Source: Sporosarcina sp.
GTDB lineage: Bacteria; Bacillota; Bacilli; Bacillales_A; Planococcaceae
Direction: 5' to 3'
DNA: 13,770 nt
Assembly (NCBI GenBank): GCA_029263945.1
Contig: JARIDM010000069.1
Coordinates: 1 to 13,770 of the forward strand
The notes beneath the pieces were generated by a model that searched no databases, was not told the origin of the DNA, and worked only from the letters and a program-made list of their open reading frames with translations. A program made the translations under genes and the position numbers. Of the stretch, positions 6,192-13,379 are shown one piece after another; position 1 is the first letter of the stretch, and every line of letters starts with the position of its first letter.

Positions 6192-6275
6192 TAAGAATGT
6201 ACAATAAAGTTGTATTAAAAATATTAATAATGAGTAGAAACTTAATTTTAACTTGCTATAAAGTCAACTAAGATT

Positions 6276-6301
6276 AGAGGGGGCAATTCGCCTCCTTTTT
6301 T
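6276..6301 (+). terminator. hemW: Terminator-like hairpin inside the hemW leader (possible attenuator)
   Basis: GGGGGC (6279-6284) pairs with GCCTCC (6290-6295) around AATTC, including one G-T pair, extended by A6278-T6296, and a run of six T residues (6296-6301) follows. It lies between the candidate promoter and the hemW ribosome binding site, with only 25 bp left before the ATG, too little for another promoter. It may be an attenuator, or the leftover terminator of a gene that once stood upstream. Its right arm CCTCCT (6291-6296) is also exactly complementary to the ribosome binding site AGGAGG (6313-6318). Confidence 0.65.
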
Positions 6302-6326
6302 ACTGTTTTTAGAGGAGGAAATTTAG

Positions 6327-7460
6327 ATGCGTGGTATGTATATCCATATTCCATTCTGTCACCAAATTTGTCATTACTGCGATTTCAATAAAGTGTTTTT
6401 TGAAAATCAACCAGTCGATGAATATATAGAAGCAATTGGTCAAGAACTTGTCATTATGAAACGAGATGGTTTTTCATTTGAAGCAGTTGAAACGGTTTTT
6501 ATCGGTGGAGGTACACCAACCTCATTATCGGAGCAGCAACTTGAACGTTTATTAGAAATTATTCATGAACATATTAATGTTGCTTCATTAAGAGAGTTTT
6601 CAACAGAGGCGAATCCAGATGAACTCACATACGGCAAGTTGATGGTATTAAAAAATGGCGGCGTCAAACGATTGAGCATTGGCGTGCAGTCTTTTGATGA
6701 AGGATTGTTGAAAAAAATTGGGCGGACGCATAACGCAGATGATCCTGTGCGTGTCATTCAAGATGCAAGAAAAGTTGGGTTCGATAATATAAGCATTGAC
6801 TTAATTTACGCATTGCCTGGCCAAACAAAAGAGCAGTGGCAAGACACTTTAACAAAGGCGACAGATTTAGATCTACAACATTATTCGGGGTACTCACTCA
6901 TTATAGAGCCGAAAACTGTGTTTTATAATTTGAAAAACAAAGGGAAGTTAAAGCTTCCAGGCGAGGATTCAGAAACAGAAATGTTTGATATGCTGATTAA
7001 CCACATGCAAGCTCATGGTAGAGAGCGTTATGAAGTTAGTAATTTTGCGATTCCAGGTTCCGAGTCTGTCCATAACCTTCTCTATTGGGAGAATGAAACG
7101 TACGCGGGAATTGGTGCGGGTGCACATGGCTATGTAAAAGGGAAGCGATATTCTAATATTGGTCCGATTAAACGTTACATTGAAACGGTTGGTAAAGGCG
7201 ATCGTCCCGTACACAGTTCACACGTTGTAACTGAAACAGAAGCGATGGAAGAAGAAATGTTCCTTGGTTTGCGAAAAACGAGCGGGATTTCCACAACGGT
7301 ATTCGAGCAGAAATTCGGTAAACCAATCGTAGATATTTACGGTGAAGCACTTCAAACGTTAGAAGAAAGAGCGTTAATTGAACAGGTAGGAGATCGTATA
7401 AAGCTGACTTATACTGGTCTTTTTAACGGAAATGAAGTTTTTCAAGAATTTCTTAAGTAA
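6327..7460 (+). CDS. hemW: HemW, radical-SAM heme chaperone (HemN-like)
   Basis: Member of the HemN/HemW radical S-adenosylmethionine family. HemW proteins bind heme and are thought to insert it into respiratory enzymes; older annotations call them oxygen-independent coproporphyrinogen III oxidase. The 377 residues are the normal length. The cluster motif is Cys11-x3-Cys15-x2-Cys18 followed by Asp-Phe; true HemN has a further cysteine two residues after the third, and here that position is Phe20, which favours HemW. Other landmarks are GGGTPT at 60-65 (SAM binding), STEANP at 92-97, SIGVQSF at 117-123, and the C-terminal HNLLYW...GIGAGAHGY block. AGGAGG at 6313-6318 is eight bases before the ATG. 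hrcA follows without a terminator between, so read-through into the heat-shock operon is possible. Confidence 0.95.
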   Translation: MRGMYIHIPFCHQICHYCDFNKVFFENQPVDEYIEAIGQELVIMKRDGFSFEAVETVFIGGGTPTSLSEQQLERLLEIIHEHINVASLREFSTEANPDELTYGKLMVLKNGGVKRLSIGVQSFDEGLLKKIGRTHNADDPVRVIQDARKVGFDNISIDLIYALPGQTKEQWQDTLTKATDLDLQHYSGYSLIIEPKTVFYNLKNKGKLKLPGEDSETEMFDMLINHMQAHGRERYEVSNFAIPGSESVHNLLYWENETYAGIGAGAHGYVKGKRYSNIGPIKRYIETVGKGDRPVHSSHVVTETEAMEEEMFLGLRKTSGISTTVFEQKFGKPIVDIYGEALQTLEERALIEQVGDRIKLTYTGLFNGNEVFQEFLK

Positions 7461-7475
7461 TCTTGAGTTAAATAA

Positions 7476-7504
7476 TTGACAGTGCATAAATGATTTGTTA
7501 AATT
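7476..7504 (+). promoter_or_regulatory. Sigma-A promoter of the hrcA-grpE-dnaK operon
   Basis: TTGACA (7476-7481) and TAAATT (7499-7504) are 17 bp apart. The -35 is perfect and the -10 matches at four of six positions. The expected start near 7511 places CIRCE directly downstream, the arrangement by which HrcA represses class I heat-shock genes in Bacillales. Confidence 0.85.
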
Positions 7505-7514
7505 ATGAGTAGTA

Positions 7515-7541
7515 TTAGCACTCGATGTTAAAGAGTGCTAA
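7515..7541. promoter_or_regulatory. CIRCE operator bound by HrcA
   Basis: TTAGCACTC-N9-GAGTGCTAA is an exact match to the CIRCE consensus, with perfect arms at 7515-7523 and 7533-7541. HrcA, encoded immediately downstream, binds this element as a dimer; GroEL normally assists HrcA folding, so the operon is released when unfolded protein titrates GroEL. The element ends one base before the hrcA ribosome binding site. It is the only CIRCE seen in the window. Confidence 0.98.
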
Positions 7542-7542
7542 C

Positions 7543-7547
7543 AGGAG
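7543..7547 (+). promoter_or_regulatory. hrcA: Ribosome binding site fixing the hrcA start
   Basis: AGGAG ends eight bases before the ATG at 7556 but only two bases before the in-frame ATG at 7550, so 7556 is preferred. The resulting N-terminus, MLTNRQLLIL, is the one HrcA proteins normally have. The further upstream GTG at 7535 lies inside CIRCE. Confidence 0.8.
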
Positions 7548-7555
7548 TGATGGTT

Positions 7556-8608
7556 ATGTTGACAAACAGACAATTGCTCATTTTACAACTGACGGTCGAT
7601 GATTTCATTAAATCTGCGCAACCTGTCGGGTCCCGGCAACTTTCTAAAAAACCGGAGGCGCCTTTCAGTCCGGCAACGATTCGTAATGAGATGGCTGACC
7701 TCGAGGAAATGGGCTTTTTAGAAAAAACGCATACTTCTTCAGGTAGAATTCCCTCAGAAAAAGGGTATCGATTTTATGTCGATCATCTTTTGACGGAAGA
7801 AAAGTTGAACCGGGAAGACAGTAAGCAACTTCGCTCTATATTTCAGGAAAAGATTATGGAGACCGAAGAGCTGATTCGGAAATCAGCGACCATTATATCA
7901 GATTTGACCAACTACACATCGATTCTTCTTGGTCCAGATTCATCGATGCAAACTGTTAAACGTATCCAGATTGTCCCACTAGACCAAGATACTGCAGTGG
8001 CGATTATTGTCATGGATGGGGGTCAAGTCGAAAACCGCTTATTCAATGTACCAGAAGGGTTTACAACGTCTGATATTGAAAAAATGGTGAACATTTTAAA
8101 TGAACGCCTTGTTGGAACACCACTTATTCATCTTCAGAAAAGATTACTCGCTGAAACAAAGTTGATTTTAAACCGACATATTGACAGGGCTGGTGAGCTA
8201 TATGCGGCATTTCTAGAAGCAATTTCGATTGCGCCAGAAGAACGCTTGTATTTCGGCGGTAAGCTCAATATGATGAATCAACCTGAGTTTAATGACATTC
8301 ATAAGATGAAAATGTTTTTTGATTTAATAGAACAAGGTGCTCCAGCGACAACGTTTTTCGAAGATATCCATTCTGGAATTGCTGTTCGAATCGGCTCAGA
8401 AAACAACCATAACGCAATGGAAGATTTCAGTGTGATTACAGCAACCTATTCTGCTGGCGAGTCGATGCAAGGCTCAATTGCAATTGTAGGACCTAAAAGA
8501 ATGGATTACGGACGAGTCATTACATTGCTTGATCTGTTAAGCAATGACCTATCTCGTGAACTCACGAGGTTAACGATTGGTGGCGGAACAGCAGGGAGGG
8601 AACAGTAA
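7556..8608 (+). CDS. hrcA: HrcA, heat-shock transcriptional repressor
   Basis: Negative regulator of class I heat-shock genes, binding CIRCE upstream of its own operon and usually of groESL. The 350 residues are a normal length. The N-terminal winged helix-turn-helix spans about residues 1-85, with FSPATIRNEMADLEEMGF at 37-54 as the recognition region and SSGRIPSEKGYRFYVD at 61-76 as the hallmark wing. A GAF-like core and dimerisation region follows, ending with the conserved VGPKRMDYGRVI...LLSNDLSREL block. It is the first gene of the CIRCE operon, only two bases from the grpE start, so repression is autogenous and the two genes are certainly co-transcribed. Confidence 0.98.
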   Translation: MLTNRQLLILQLTVDDFIKSAQPVGSRQLSKKPEAPFSPATIRNEMADLEEMGFLEKTHTSSGRIPSEKGYRFYVDHLLTEEKLNREDSKQLRSIFQEKIMETEELIRKSATIISDLTNYTSILLGPDSSMQTVKRIQIVPLDQDTAVAIIVMDGGQVENRLFNVPEGFTTSDIEKMVNILNERLVGTPLIHLQKRLLAETKLILNRHIDRAGELYAAFLEAISIAPEERLYFGGKLNMMNQPEFNDIHKMKMFFDLIEQGAPATTFFEDIHSGIAVRIGSENNHNAMEDFSVITATYSAGESMQGSIAIVGPKRMDYGRVITLLDLLSNDLSRELTRLTIGGGTAGREQ

Positions 8609-8610
8609 CG

Positions 8611-9171
8611 ATGGTAAAAAATGATGAATTAGAAAAAGAAATTGAAGAGACTGAAGTAATCGAAGCTGAGGAAGAAGAAAATACTGCGGAAACAACTGAG
8701 ACGGAAGAAGTTACAGTTGAAGTTGACGAGGTGGATCAGCTAAAAGAACAACTACAAGAAGCAGAAAATAAGTATATGAGACTCCTTGCTGATTATGATA
8801 ATTTCAAGCGTAGGTCTGCACTTGATAAAGAAGCCTTGCAAAAATACAAGTCGCAAAGTGTATTGACGAATTTAATACCAGTAATGGATAACTTTTCTCG
8901 TGCACTGACTGTAGATGCAAAAACAGAGGAAGCGCGTACGATGATGGAAGGTATGGATATGATCTATCGTTCGTTTTTAGAGGCGTTGACAACTGAAGGT
9001 CTCTCTGAAATCGAAGCGTTAGATGAAGAATTCGATCCGAATTTCCACCAAGCGATTATGACAGATAAAGATGAAGATAAACCGTCTGGCATTGTGCTTG
9101 AAGAACTACAAAAAGGGTATATCCTTAAAGACCGTGTACTTCGACCGTCTATGGTTAAAGTAAACGAGTAA
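8611..9171 (+). CDS. grpE: GrpE, nucleotide exchange factor of DnaK
   Basis: Cochaperone that releases ADP from DnaK and resets it for another substrate cycle; the long helices are also thought to act as a thermosensor. The 186 residues comprise a very acidic, probably disordered N-terminus (1-40), a coiled-coil dimerisation helix (about 41-80, with LLADYDNFKRR at 58-68), a four-helix-bundle region (LIPVMDNFSRAL at 88-99) and a C-terminal beta domain (FDPNFHQAIM at 141-150, GYILKDRVLRPSMVKV at 169-184). All the family landmarks are intact. The ribosome binding site AGGGAGGG (8593-8600) lies inside the end of hrcA, with the gene starting two bases after the hrcA stop. Confidence 0.98.
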   Translation: MVKNDELEKEIEETEVIEAEEEENTAETTETEEVTVEVDEVDQLKEQLQEAENKYMRLLADYDNFKRRSALDKEALQKYKSQSVLTNLIPVMDNFSRALTVDAKTEEARTMMEGMDMIYRSFLEALTTEGLSEIEALDEEFDPNFHQAIMTDKDEDKPSGIVLEELQKGYILKDRVLRPSMVKVNE

Positions 9172-9221
9172 ACCATGAATTGTTGAAATAAGGTAGACAT
9201 CTGCTAGGCTAAAGATAAATT

Positions 9222-9244
9222 AAAGTGGTTTGGTGGAACACTTT
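9222..9244. other. Small inverted repeat in the 127-bp grpE-dnaK spacer
   Basis: AAAGTG (9222-9227) and CACTTT (9239-9244) can form a six-pair stem with an 11-nt loop. No T-run follows, so it is not a terminator. A TATAAA at 9256-9261 is a possible -10 box but has no convincing -35 at normal spacing. The repeat might shape transcript processing or stability at the dnaK 5' side; this is speculative. Confidence 0.25.
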
Positions 9245-9298
9245 GTTTCAATTACTATAAAAAAATGAAGTAAGAATTATTCTAGGAGGAATTTTATT

Positions 9299-11134
9299 AT
9301 GAGCAAAATTATTGGTATTGACTTAGGAACAACAAACTCAGTAGTCGCAGTATATGAAGGTGGAGAACCAAAAGTAATTCCAAATCCAGAAGGCAACCGT
9401 ACAACACCATCTGTAGTTGCGTTTAAAAACGGTGAACGTCAAGTTGGTGAAGTTGCAAAACGTCAAGCGATTACAAACCCGAACACAATTATGTCTGTAA
9501 AGCGTCATATGGGTTCTGACTATAAAGTAACCGCTGAAGAAACAGATTATACACCACAAGAAGTTTCTGCAATGATCCTTCAATATATGAAGGGATACGC
9601 AGAAGAGTACCTAGGTGAAAAAGTTACAAAAGCTGTAATTACAGTTCCTGCTTACTTTAGTGATGCACAGCGACAAGCAACACAAGATGCTGGACGTATC
9701 GCAGGACTAGAAGTTGAGCGTATTATTAACGAGCCAACTGCAGCAGCACTTGCTTATGGTTTAGATAAAACAGACGAAGATCAAACAATTCTTGTCTATG
9801 ACCTTGGGGGCGGAACGTTCGACGTTTCTATTCTTGAACTAGGCGACGGTGTTTTCCAAGTGCTTTCAACGGCAGGGGACAACAAGCTAGGTGGAGATGA
9901 CTTTGATGATGTCATCATCGACTACCTTGTAGAAGAATTCCGTAAAGAAAATGGCATTGACTTGTCTAAAGATAAAATGGCGATGCAACGTTTGAAAGAC
10001 GGCGCTGAAAAAGCGAAAAAAGACCTTTCAGGTGTGACATCTGCACAAATTTCATTACCGTTCATTACAGCAGGTGAAGCTGGTCCGTTACACTTAGAAG
10101 TTACATTATCACGTGCTAAATTTGACGAATTAACAAGCGATCTTGTTGAACGTTCAATGGTTCCTACACGTCAAGCGATGAAAGATGCGAACCTTTCTGC
10201 ATCTGAAATCGACCGTGTCATTCTAGTGGGTGGCTCAACACGTATTCCAGCTGTACAAGAAGCAATCCAAAAAGAAACGGGTAAAGAAGCATACCGTGGT
10301 GTGAACCCTGACGAAGTTGTTGCAATGGGTGCAGCAGTTCAAGGATCAATCCTAAGCGGAGATGTAACAGACGTTGTCCTTCTGGATGTAACACCACTTT
10401 CACTTGGTATTGAAACAATGGGTAACGTATTTACAAAGTTAATTGACCGTAATACGACAATTCCAACGAGTAAATCAGAAGTATTCTCAACTGCGGCAGA
10501 TAACCAGCCAGCTGTTGACATTCACGTATTACAAGGTGAGCGTCCAATGGCAGCAGATAACAAAACGTTGGGTCGTTTCCAATTAACAGATATTCCAGCG
10601 GCACAGCGCGGCGTTCCACAAATTGAAGTTACATTTGATATCGATAAAAACGGTATTGTAAATGTAAAAGCAAAAGACCTTGGCACTCAAAAGGAACAAA
10701 ACATTACAATTCAAGCAAGTTCTTCATTATCAGACGAGGATATCGAGCGTATGGTAAAAGAAGCGGAAGAAAATGCGGAAGCTGATAAGCAACGTAAAGA
10801 ACAGGCAGATCTTCGCAACGAAGCCGATCAACTTGTATTCCAAGCTGAAAAAACAGTGAAAGATATGGGTGAGCAAGTTTCTGAAGAAGAAAAAACACAA
10901 ATTGAAGAAGCGTCTGCTGCTTTAAAAGAAGCATTAGAAGCAGAAGACTTTGAAGAAGTTCGTACGAAGAAAGAAGCACTAGAAGAAATTGTTCAAGCAA
11001 TGACAATGAAAATGTATGAACAAGCAGCTGCTGAAGCAGAAGCTGCACAAGGAGCAGAAGGAACAGAAAATGCAGAAGGCGACGATATTGTCGATGCAGA
11101 TTTCGAAGAAGTTAACGACGAAGATAAAAAATAA
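9299..11134 (+). CDS. dnaK: DnaK, Hsp70 molecular chaperone
   Basis: ATP-driven chaperone binding exposed hydrophobic segments of client proteins, working with DnaJ and GrpE. The 611 residues have a complete ATPase domain: IDLGTTNS at 7-14, NEPTAAALAYG at 144-154, DLGGGTFDVS at 168-177 and GGSTRIP at 311-317. The hydrophobic linker VVLLDVTPLSLG (359-370) leads into the substrate-binding beta domain and helical lid. The tail is Ala/Glu-rich and ends EEVNDEDKK, resembling the EEV-type C-terminus of bacterial DnaK. The segment after SVKRHMG (66-72) is short, as in Firmicutes, which lack an insertion of roughly two dozen residues found in Gram-negative DnaK. AGGAGGA at 9284-9290 is a strong ribosome binding site, eight bases from the ATG. 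Confidence 0.99.
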   Translation: MSKIIGIDLGTTNSVVAVYEGGEPKVIPNPEGNRTTPSVVAFKNGERQVGEVAKRQAITNPNTIMSVKRHMGSDYKVTAEETDYTPQEVSAMILQYMKGYAEEYLGEKVTKAVITVPAYFSDAQRQATQDAGRIAGLEVERIINEPTAAALAYGLDKTDEDQTILVYDLGGGTFDVSILELGDGVFQVLSTAGDNKLGGDDFDDVIIDYLVEEFRKENGIDLSKDKMAMQRLKDGAEKAKKDLSGVTSAQISLPFITAGEAGPLHLEVTLSRAKFDELTSDLVERSMVPTRQAMKDANLSASEIDRVILVGGSTRIPAVQEAIQKETGKEAYRGVNPDEVVAMGAAVQGSILSGDVTDVVLLDVTPLSLGIETMGNVFTKLIDRNTTIPTSKSEVFSTAADNQPAVDIHVLQGERPMAADNKTLGRFQLTDIPAAQRGVPQIEVTFDIDKNGIVNVKAKDLGTQKEQNITIQASSSLSDEDIERMVKEAEENAEADKQRKEQADLRNEADQLVFQAEKTVKDMGEQVSEEEKTQIEEASAALKEALEAEDFEEVRTKKEALEEIVQAMTMKMYEQAAAEAEAAQGAEGTENAEGDDIVDADFEEVNDEDKK

Positions 11135-11156
11135 TACCGCATTACTTCTTGACGGG

Positions 11157-11192
11157 AAAGTCAAAGTCCGATATTCCGGCTTTGACTTTTTT
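11157..11192 (+). terminator. Intrinsic terminator between dnaK and dnaJ
   Basis: AAAGTCAAAG (11157-11166) pairs perfectly with CTTTGACTTT (11180-11189), a further short inner stem is possible, and the T-run continues to 11192. It lies 22 bp after the dnaK stop codon. It should end most transcripts from the CIRCE promoter, lowering dnaJ output relative to dnaK. Confidence 0.9.
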
Positions 11193-11249
11193 CCGTTTCT
11201 AGAGCGCTTATGTAAGACATTGTAAGTCAGCGTATCTTTGCGAAAATTA

Positions 11250-11258
11250 TGATACAAT
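11250..11258 (+). promoter_or_regulatory. Extended -10 promoter of dnaJ-prmA-rsmE
   Basis: TGATACAAT (11250-11258) is an extended -10 element (TG-N-TACAAT) with no clear -35 hexamer upstream. Transcription would begin near 11265, about 32 nt before the dnaJ ATG. There is no CIRCE beside it, so this promoter is probably not HrcA-controlled. An internal promoter at this place in the B. subtilis dnaK operon is known to me from memory and fits. Confidence 0.6.
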
Positions 11259-11296
11259 AGGCAACAGTGAAAAGTTTTGGGAGAGTGAAATAGATT

Positions 11297-12415
11297 ATGA
11301 GTAAACGTGATTATTATGAGGTATTAGGCTTATCGAAATCTGCAACGAAAGATGAAATTAGAAAAGCTTACCGATCTTTATCAAAAAAGTATCATCCTGA
11401 TTTAAATAAGGATGAGAATGCAGAAGACAAATTTAAAGAAGTGACGGAAGCTTATGAAGTATTAAGCGATGATTCGAAAAAAGCAAACTATGATCAGTTC
11501 GGCCACGCTGGACCAAGTCAAGGATTTGGCGGCGGTGGATTCGGTGGAGATGGCTTCGGATTTGAAGATATTTTCAGTAGCTTTTTTGGTGGCGGCGGAC
11601 GTAGACAAGATCCAAACGCACCGAGAAAAGGAAATGACCTTCAATACACAATGACGATTGACTTTATGGAAGCGGTCTTTGGAAAATCGACAGAAATCGA
11701 AATTCCGAAAGAAGAAGAATGCGGAACCTGTCATGGTTCAGGTGCTAAAAAAGGAACTTCTGCTAAAACATGTTCACATTGTGGTGGTTCAGGAGAAATT
11801 AGTGTTACACAAGATACACCGCTAGGAAGAATGGTTAATCGTAGAGCATGTCACCATTGCGGAGGAACTGGTAAAATAATACCAGAAAAGTGCGCAACAT
11901 GTCGTGGTGAAGGTAAGGTTAAAAAGATGGCAAAGATTAAAATAACGATTCCTGAAGGAGTCGATGATGGCCAACAACTCCGCGTATCAGGGCAAGGTGA
12001 ACCAGGTGTGAACGGTGGACCAACAGGAGATTTATATATTGTTTTCCGAGTGAAATCACATGAAAAATTCATCCGTGAAGAGGACGATATCTATCTCGAG
12101 TTAGGATTATCTTATCCGCAGGCCGCTTTGGGCGATGAAATTGAAGTGCCAACAGTTCACGGAGATGTGAAATTGAAAGTTCCAGCAGGTACACAATCTG
12201 GAACAAGATTCCGTCTAAGAGGAAAAGGTGTTAAAAACGTTCATGGTCGTGGAATTGGGGACCAACATGTCGTTGTTAAAGTTGTGACACCGAAGAAAAT
12301 GAACGAAAAGCAAAAAGAATTGATGCGTCAATTTGCTGCCATTGGCGGCGATCATCCAGAAGAGTATTCTAGTTCACTTTTTGATAAAATTAAACGAACA
12401 ATTAAAGGTGACTGA
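11297..12415 (+). CDS. dnaJ: DnaJ, Hsp40 cochaperone
   Basis: Type I J-protein that delivers unfolded clients to DnaK and stimulates its ATPase. The 372 residues show the full architecture: J domain (1-70) with His33-Pro34-Asp35; Gly/Phe-rich linker (about 71-102); zinc-binding domain with four CxxCxGxG repeats at Cys142/145, Cys159/162, Cys185/188 and Cys199/202; and C-terminal beta-sandwich substrate-binding domains ending in a short basic tail. All eight zinc ligands are present. The ribosome binding site is modest (GGGAGAG at 11279-11285). The gene follows the dnaK terminator, behind its own promoter, and leads into prmA with a 15-bp gap. Confidence 0.98.
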   Translation: MSKRDYYEVLGLSKSATKDEIRKAYRSLSKKYHPDLNKDENAEDKFKEVTEAYEVLSDDSKKANYDQFGHAGPSQGFGGGGFGGDGFGFEDIFSSFFGGGGRRQDPNAPRKGNDLQYTMTIDFMEAVFGKSTEIEIPKEEECGTCHGSGAKKGTSAKTCSHCGGSGEISVTQDTPLGRMVNRRACHHCGGTGKIIPEKCATCRGEGKVKKMAKIKITIPEGVDDGQQLRVSGQGEPGVNGGPTGDLYIVFRVKSHEKFIREEDDIYLELGLSYPQAALGDEIEVPTVHGDVKLKVPAGTQSGTRFRLRGKGVKNVHGRGIGDQHVVVKVVTPKKMNEKQKELMRQFAAIGGDHPEEYSSSLFDKIKRTIKGD

Positions 12416-12430
12416 GGGAGATGAACCAAC

Positions 12431-13375
12431 TTGAAATGGTCAGAAGTAGCGATTCATACGACACATGCAGCAGCAGACGCTGTTGCAAATATCTTTTATG
12501 AAGCAGGTGCGAATGGTGTAGTCATCGAAGATTCCCAGGAGCCAGACCGCGAAAGAGAAAATTTGTACGGTGAAATTGTTGAACTTGATAAAAATGATTA
12601 CCCCACAGAAGGTGTCATTCTCAAAGCTTATTTACCAGTCAATAGTTTTTTAATAGAGACGATGAAAGAAATCGAACTATCGATTGCTGCATTGCCTAGC
12701 TACGGGATAGATGTAGGAAATGGCGAAATTAAAACGTCTGAAATGGACGATGAAGACTGGGCAACAGCTTGGAAAAAGTATTATCACCCTGTCAAGATTT
12801 CCAGTCGTTTTACAATTGTCCCTACATGGGAAGAATATACACCTGTTGCCTCTGATGAGCTCATCGTTGAATTAGATCCAGGTATGGCTTTCGGAACTGG
12901 TACGCATCCAACAACTGTTATGTGTATGCAAGCACTTGAAAAGTACGTTCGTAAAGATGATGTTGTTGTCGACGTAGGTACTGGTTCTGGTGTGCTGTCC
13001 ATTGGCGCGGCAATGTTAGGTGCGAAAAGTGTTCATGCACTTGACTTAGATGTTGTAGCGGTTACTGCTGCAAAAGAAAATGTCGAATTGAATAAAATGG
13101 ATCATTTGATTCAAGTAACCCATGGTAACTTACTAGAGTCAATCCATATTGAACCACAAGTGATTATTGCAAATATATTAGCAGAAGTCATCGTCACCTT
13201 TTCACAAGATGCAGCTGATTTACTCCCAGTCGGAGGACTGTTTATTGTTTCAGGTATTATTGAAGACAAGCGAGATTTCGTCAAAGAAGATTTACTCGCT
13301 AAAGGTTTTGAAATTGTTGAGTCAGTCCTAATGGAAGACTGGGTCGCAATTATTGCGAAGAAAAAAGGCGCGTGA
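12431..13375 (+). CDS. prmA: PrmA, ribosomal protein L11 methyltransferase
   Basis: S-adenosylmethionine-dependent enzyme that methylates amino groups of ribosomal protein L11. The 314 residues are the normal length. The N-terminal substrate-recognition domain begins MKWSEVAIHTT, the usual start for Bacillales PrmA, and includes EMDDEDWATAWKKYYHP at 104-120. The catalytic domain carries LDPGMAFGTGTHPTT (148-162), SAM motif I DVGTGSGVLSI (181-191), the acidic end of strand beta2 LDLD (204-207) and IANILAEVI (247-255). The start is TTG, set by AGGGAG at 12415-12420 ten bases upstream; the nearby ATG codons at 12421 and 12436 are out of frame. The ribosome binding site overlaps the dnaJ stop, indicating co-transcription with dnaJ. 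Confidence 0.96.
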   Translation: MKWSEVAIHTTHAAADAVANIFYEAGANGVVIEDSQEPDRERENLYGEIVELDKNDYPTEGVILKAYLPVNSFLIETMKEIELSIAALPSYGIDVGNGEIKTSEMDDEDWATAWKKYYHPVKISSRFTIVPTWEEYTPVASDELIVELDPGMAFGTGTHPTTVMCMQALEKYVRKDDVVVDVGTGSGVLSIGAAMLGAKSVHALDLDVVAVTAAKENVELNKMDHLIQVTHGNLLESIHIEPQVIIANILAEVIVTFSQDAADLLPVGGLFIVSGIIEDKRDFVKEDLLAKGFEIVESVLMEDWVAIIAKKKGA

Positions 13376-13379
13376 TGAC

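Noticed and set aside
6197..6271. 24-codon reading frame in the hemW leader, considered as a leader peptide
   Set aside because: Its ATG coincides with the predicted transcription start and has no ribosome binding site; the internal ATG at 6230 has none either.
6198..6301. T-box or known riboswitch in the hemW leader
   Set aside because: The T-box core (GGTGG...ACCGCG-type sequence) is absent, and I recognise no conserved riboswitch core; only a terminator-like hairpin is supported.
7535..7555. Earlier in-frame hrcA starts (GTG 7535, ATG 7550)
   Set aside because: GTG 7535 lies within the CIRCE arm and upstream of the ribosome binding site; ATG 7550 is only two bases past it. ATG 7556 gives the standard MLTNRQ N-terminus.
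10704..11048. Leucine-rich 114-codon frame antisense to the end of dnaK
   Set aside because: It mirrors the Glu/Lys/Ala-rich DnaK C-terminus on the other strand; the composition is an artefact of the overlapping real gene.
11016..11225. 69-codon forward frame overlapping the end of dnaK and its terminator
   Set aside because: It is out of frame inside dnaK, has no ribosome binding site, and runs through the terminator hairpin.
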